Assembly (NCBI GenBank): GCA_020848855.1
Contig: JADLHH010000068.1
Coordinates: forward strand, 1-8,176
Direction: 5' to 3'
Source: Anaerolineae bacterium
GTDB lineage: Bacteria; Chloroflexota; Anaerolineae; Aggregatilineales; Phototrophicaceae
DNA length: 8,176 nt
The notes beneath the pieces are model-generated. The model was not told the DNA's origin, did no database searches, and worked only from the letters and a program-made list of their open reading frames with translations. Positions 5,928 to 8,176 of this stretch are shown piece by piece (within the stretch, counting starts at the first letter, position 1; each line of letters starts with the position of its first letter). A program made the position numbers and the translations under genes.

Positions 5928-8176
5928 GAGGTGAACTCGCCACCCAGCCCGATCTGCTGGGTGCGCTGGTCGGTCGCCTGCTGCTCACGGATGGACGCCG
6001 CCTGGTCGCCGATCTCCGCCCAGGAGATAACTAGCGCATTGTAATCCCGCGCGTGTTCCGCCCAGCCTTTGCGCTCGCAGACGTTGTACAGCCTGTAAGC
6101 GAGGCTGCGAGCTTCGGCAGCCATCTCCGGAGGCATCGAGGTCATCAGCACTGCCGAACCCGCCTCGCCGTGCGTGTTCAGCCGCTCGATCAGGTGGTGC
6201 GTCGCTTCCCAGACGGTCAGGCGCTTGTCCGACTGCGGATTCCACGCGCCGGGGTCGTAGTCCTTCCAGTGGATCAGCCGAACCTTGCCACGTCCTGCCG
6301 TGACCACGCCCGCCGTCTGCACGCCCTCCACGCTGGTGTTCTTCGCCCGCGCCAGCACGTCCGCTTGACCGAACTCACCTTCGTTGAACCCGAATTGCTC
6401 GAACCAGGCGATAGCGAAGCGCGTGTCGGGGTCGATGTTGCCGTCCTGCTCGGCGAGGTAGGCGTCGAGTTCCTGATTGATCAGCCCCAGTGCGGTGCGG
6501 ACGGACATGGGCGAGCCATCGGCTTCCAGCACTGCCGAATAGCGGCTGTAGATTGCCATGCCGGGACCGATGCTGGCTTGCGCCAGGTCAACCGGAGCGA
6601 TGTTGCCGGACTGCATTTCCTTGAGTGCGGCTGGGAGTTCACGGCGTAGCGCATCGACGAACTGGCGGCGCGAAATGGTGGGAGCTTCTTCTGCTCGCGG
6701 GCGGCAGACGAGGACAATCGATGAGGCGAGCATGTTGGTTGCACCCTTGATGCCTATAGTTCGCTCTGTGCGCATGGGCCACGTACCATCAACACTGAAC
6801 CCTGAGCGGACCAGACCAGCTAACATCGTTTCCCAACCTGTTGAAGCTACAGCCGATGTAGGATCATTCGACTCGGGGTCATTTAATGAACTATCACCAT
6901 CAGTTTCTTGTTGCTTGAACGCATAAAAAACAGTCATCGGGAACTCAGGACTGGTAAAGCGATTCATACTCGTAAATGCCTGAAGCATTCCATTTTCAAA
7001 ATGAGTGTTTGCCGCTTCTTTACTTCCATGTCGATAAGGTGAAGCGATCAGTTCTGGCTCTTTAGGTACAAGCATCGTTCCAAAAATATCGGGATAGAGG
7101 GTGCGTAACGAGCGACGCATCCAAACGTAAAAATAGTCCGAAAGGTCAGCGTAACCGATGTTGTCATAGTAGGGTGGGTCAGTTGCAATTATCCTCACAT
7201 TGTTAAGCTTGATATGTTGTGCATCTAGTTGGTGAGCATATCCAGCGCCAACTGAACGTAACGACTCAATTCCTTTTGTTACAAATGCTAGATTTCCAAT
7301 CCAGTTACCGCCTGATGTGCTGAAGGGATTTGCTTCAGCGAAATCCCAGACCATAGGAATCGCCTGACGACCAAATACATGTGCGACCAGCTCATTTTTT
7401 GGCTGGTTAGCCCACAATGCTAGACTGCTCCAAAAATCTGCACTCCGATCTGCTGCGAACGCCAGATACACACTCACCGCCTCGGCATAGGCTTGTGCGC
7501 CGCGCCCACCGTCGCGCAGGGGCACGCCGTCATTCGGCAAGCCTGCCGCCATCGCATCCTGGTAGGCTTGCTCGCGGGCTTCGGCAACCAGATCGCTGAA
7601 AGTCGTCAGCGCGACGAGCTGGCGCGGGGTAAAGAGCTTGTTGTACTCGTCCATGCCGTAAAGCTGAACACGGAAACCAAGCGCCTGCTCTGGAATATCG
7701 CCAACTGGTTTCCATTCGGGTTGTGCGCTTTCGGCAATTTGCGTCTGTTCCGGCGTCGGGCTGTAGTAGCTGCGCCCGTTCTTGCCCTCGGTCACAACCG
7801 CCATGAGCATTGCGCCCATGCGTCCTGCTTTGCCCTCAGCGCGAATGTACTCGAATGGGATCGGTGTGCCGGAAATGATGCAGGTCGCGCCGTTCCGGTT
7901 GACCGTGCCTTCTTCACCTTTTGGTGGCTTGCCTTTCGTCACCTCAAAGCGCACGCTGTTCCCTTCAACAATCGGCTTTGCCCACGCTTCGCGCCCGCTT
8001 TTCTTGCTCAGGATGAACGAGCGTACCAGCGGCACGTAGGCATCCACCGCCGGGTTGGGGCTTTTCACAGTCCGTGCCCACAGCCACGCGATCACGGTTT
8101 CGCCGTTGTGCGTCGGGTACAGGTGACCGATACGCCCCCATGCCTTCTCGCGCATCCACTCGCCGTAGTAGCGCAC
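5924..8176 (-). CDS. DUF1156 (COG1743-type) adenine-specific DNA methylase, 5' partial
   Basis: The C-terminal 750 residues of a large predicted DNA N6-adenine methyltransferase; the beginning lies past the right edge. The first visible codon (GTG at 8174-8176) is mid-protein, so the DUF1156 segment and the SAM-binding FxGxG motif are not visible. Residues numbered from the edge: a zinc-ribbon region (about 30-112) in which only C99 of the expected cysteines remains (S39, V44, S102 at the other places); EGKAGRMGAML (114-124); a helical region; DFAEANPFS; the catalytic DPPY (333-336, bases 7169-7180) followed by YDNIGYADLSDYFYVWMRR; TWPMRTE (465-471); and ASSIVLVCR (484-492). All fit the family from memory. 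The last 200 residues are poorly defined. It would methylate adenine in host DNA, marking self. The stop overlaps the next gene (ATGA). A central stretch has much lower GC than the rest of the gene. Confidence 0.9.
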   Translation of the reverse strand: MRYYGEWMREKAWGRIGHLYPTHNGETVIAWLWARTVKSPNPAVDAYVPLVRSFILSKKSGREAWAKPIVEGNSVRFEVTKGKPPKGEEGTVNRNGATCIISGTPIPFEYIRAEGKAGRMGAMLMAVVTEGKNGRSYYSPTPEQTQIAESAQPEWKPVGDIPEQALGFRVQLYGMDEYNKLFTPRQLVALTTFSDLVAEAREQAYQDAMAAGLPNDGVPLRDGGRGAQAYAEAVSVYLAFAADRSADFWSSLALWANQPKNELVAHVFGRQAIPMVWDFAEANPFSTSGGNWIGNLAFVTKGIESLRSVGAGYAHQLDAQHIKLNNVRIIATDPPYYDNIGYADLSDYFYVWMRRSLRTLYPDIFGTMLVPKEPELIASPYRHGSKEAANTHFENGMLQAFTSMNRFTSPEFPMTVFYAFKQQETDGDSSLNDPESNDPTSAVASTGWETMLAGLVRSGFSVDGTWPMRTERTIGIKGATNMLASSIVLVCRPRAEEAPTISRRQFVDALRRELPAALKEMQSGNIAPVDLAQASIGPGMAIYSRYSAVLEADGSPMSVRTALGLINQELDAYLAEQDGNIDPDTRFAIAWFEQFGFNEGEFGQADVLARAKNTSVEGVQTAGVVTAGRGKVRLIHWKDYDPGAWNPQSDKRLTVWEATHHLIERLNTHGEAGSAVLMTSMPPEMAAEARSLAYRLYNVCERKGWAEHARDYNALVISWAEIGDQAASIREQQATDQRTQQIGLGGEFTS

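Noticed and set aside
6841..7440. The low-GC stretch as an inserted mobile element or an intergenic promoter region
   Set aside because: The methylase frame runs through it without a break and the conserved DPPY segment lies within it, so it is coding sequence; there are no terminal repeats or transposase.
1..8176. CRISPR arrays, tRNA or rRNA genes, insertion sequences
   Set aside because: No regularly spaced repeats, no cloverleaf-like or rRNA-like segments and no transposase-type protein were seen; nearly all bases are explained by the eight genes.

Overview
The window is a compact, almost gap-free stretch of about 8.2 kb. It holds one long leftward (minus-strand) gene train and one partial rightward gene meeting it tail to tail near position 417-451. 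GC is about 60% or more over most of it. The sequence carries no taxonomic marker. The gene families (a Swt1-type HEPN/DUF499 ATPase, a DUF1156 methylase, an HNH nuclease with a small partner, DUF4926) and the base composition make me think of Chloroflexota or a similar bacterium from such communities. That is an impression, not a result.

In transcription order, from the right edge leftwards: (1) the C-terminal 750 residues of a large DUF1156 (COG1743-type) adenine-specific DNA methylase with an intact DPPY motif, 5' end outside the window; (2) an unrecognised 122-residue gene, joined by an ATGA overlap; (3) a 1095-residue protein joining an N-terminal Swt1-type HEPN domain with an RX4H motif to a DUF499 AAA+ ATPase, overlapping gene 2 by 14 nt; (4) 38 nt later, a DUF2726 nuclease-like protein with a C-terminal four-cysteine zinc ribbon; (5) an 82-residue small protein; (6) an HNH endonuclease, joined to gene 5 by another ATGA overlap; (7) a short DUF4926 protein with a TTG start. 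The spacings (-4, -14, 38, 30, -4 and 50 nt) fit one operon or two nested ones. The promoter is not in the window.

Genes 1-3 look like the core of a methylase/ATPase phage-defence module. It resembles the methylase plus giant-ATPase pair of BREX (PglX with BrxC/PglY), but no PglZ, BrxL or helicase gene is visible here. Genes 4 and 6 add two more nuclease folds, so the train encodes three candidate nuclease domains (HEPN, DUF2726, HNH) next to one modification enzyme. A defence role is inferred from families and context, not shown.

The most unusual details are: a roughly 600-bp low-GC core (about 44%) inside the methylase gene that spans the catalytic motif; apparent loss of three of four cysteines in the methylase's zinc ribbon; the unrecognised gene between methylase and ATPase; and the HEPN RX4H motif fused directly to the ATPase. 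The plus-strand gene at the left edge is a separate unit, a MerR-like helix-turn-helix protein with a long coiled-coil tail.
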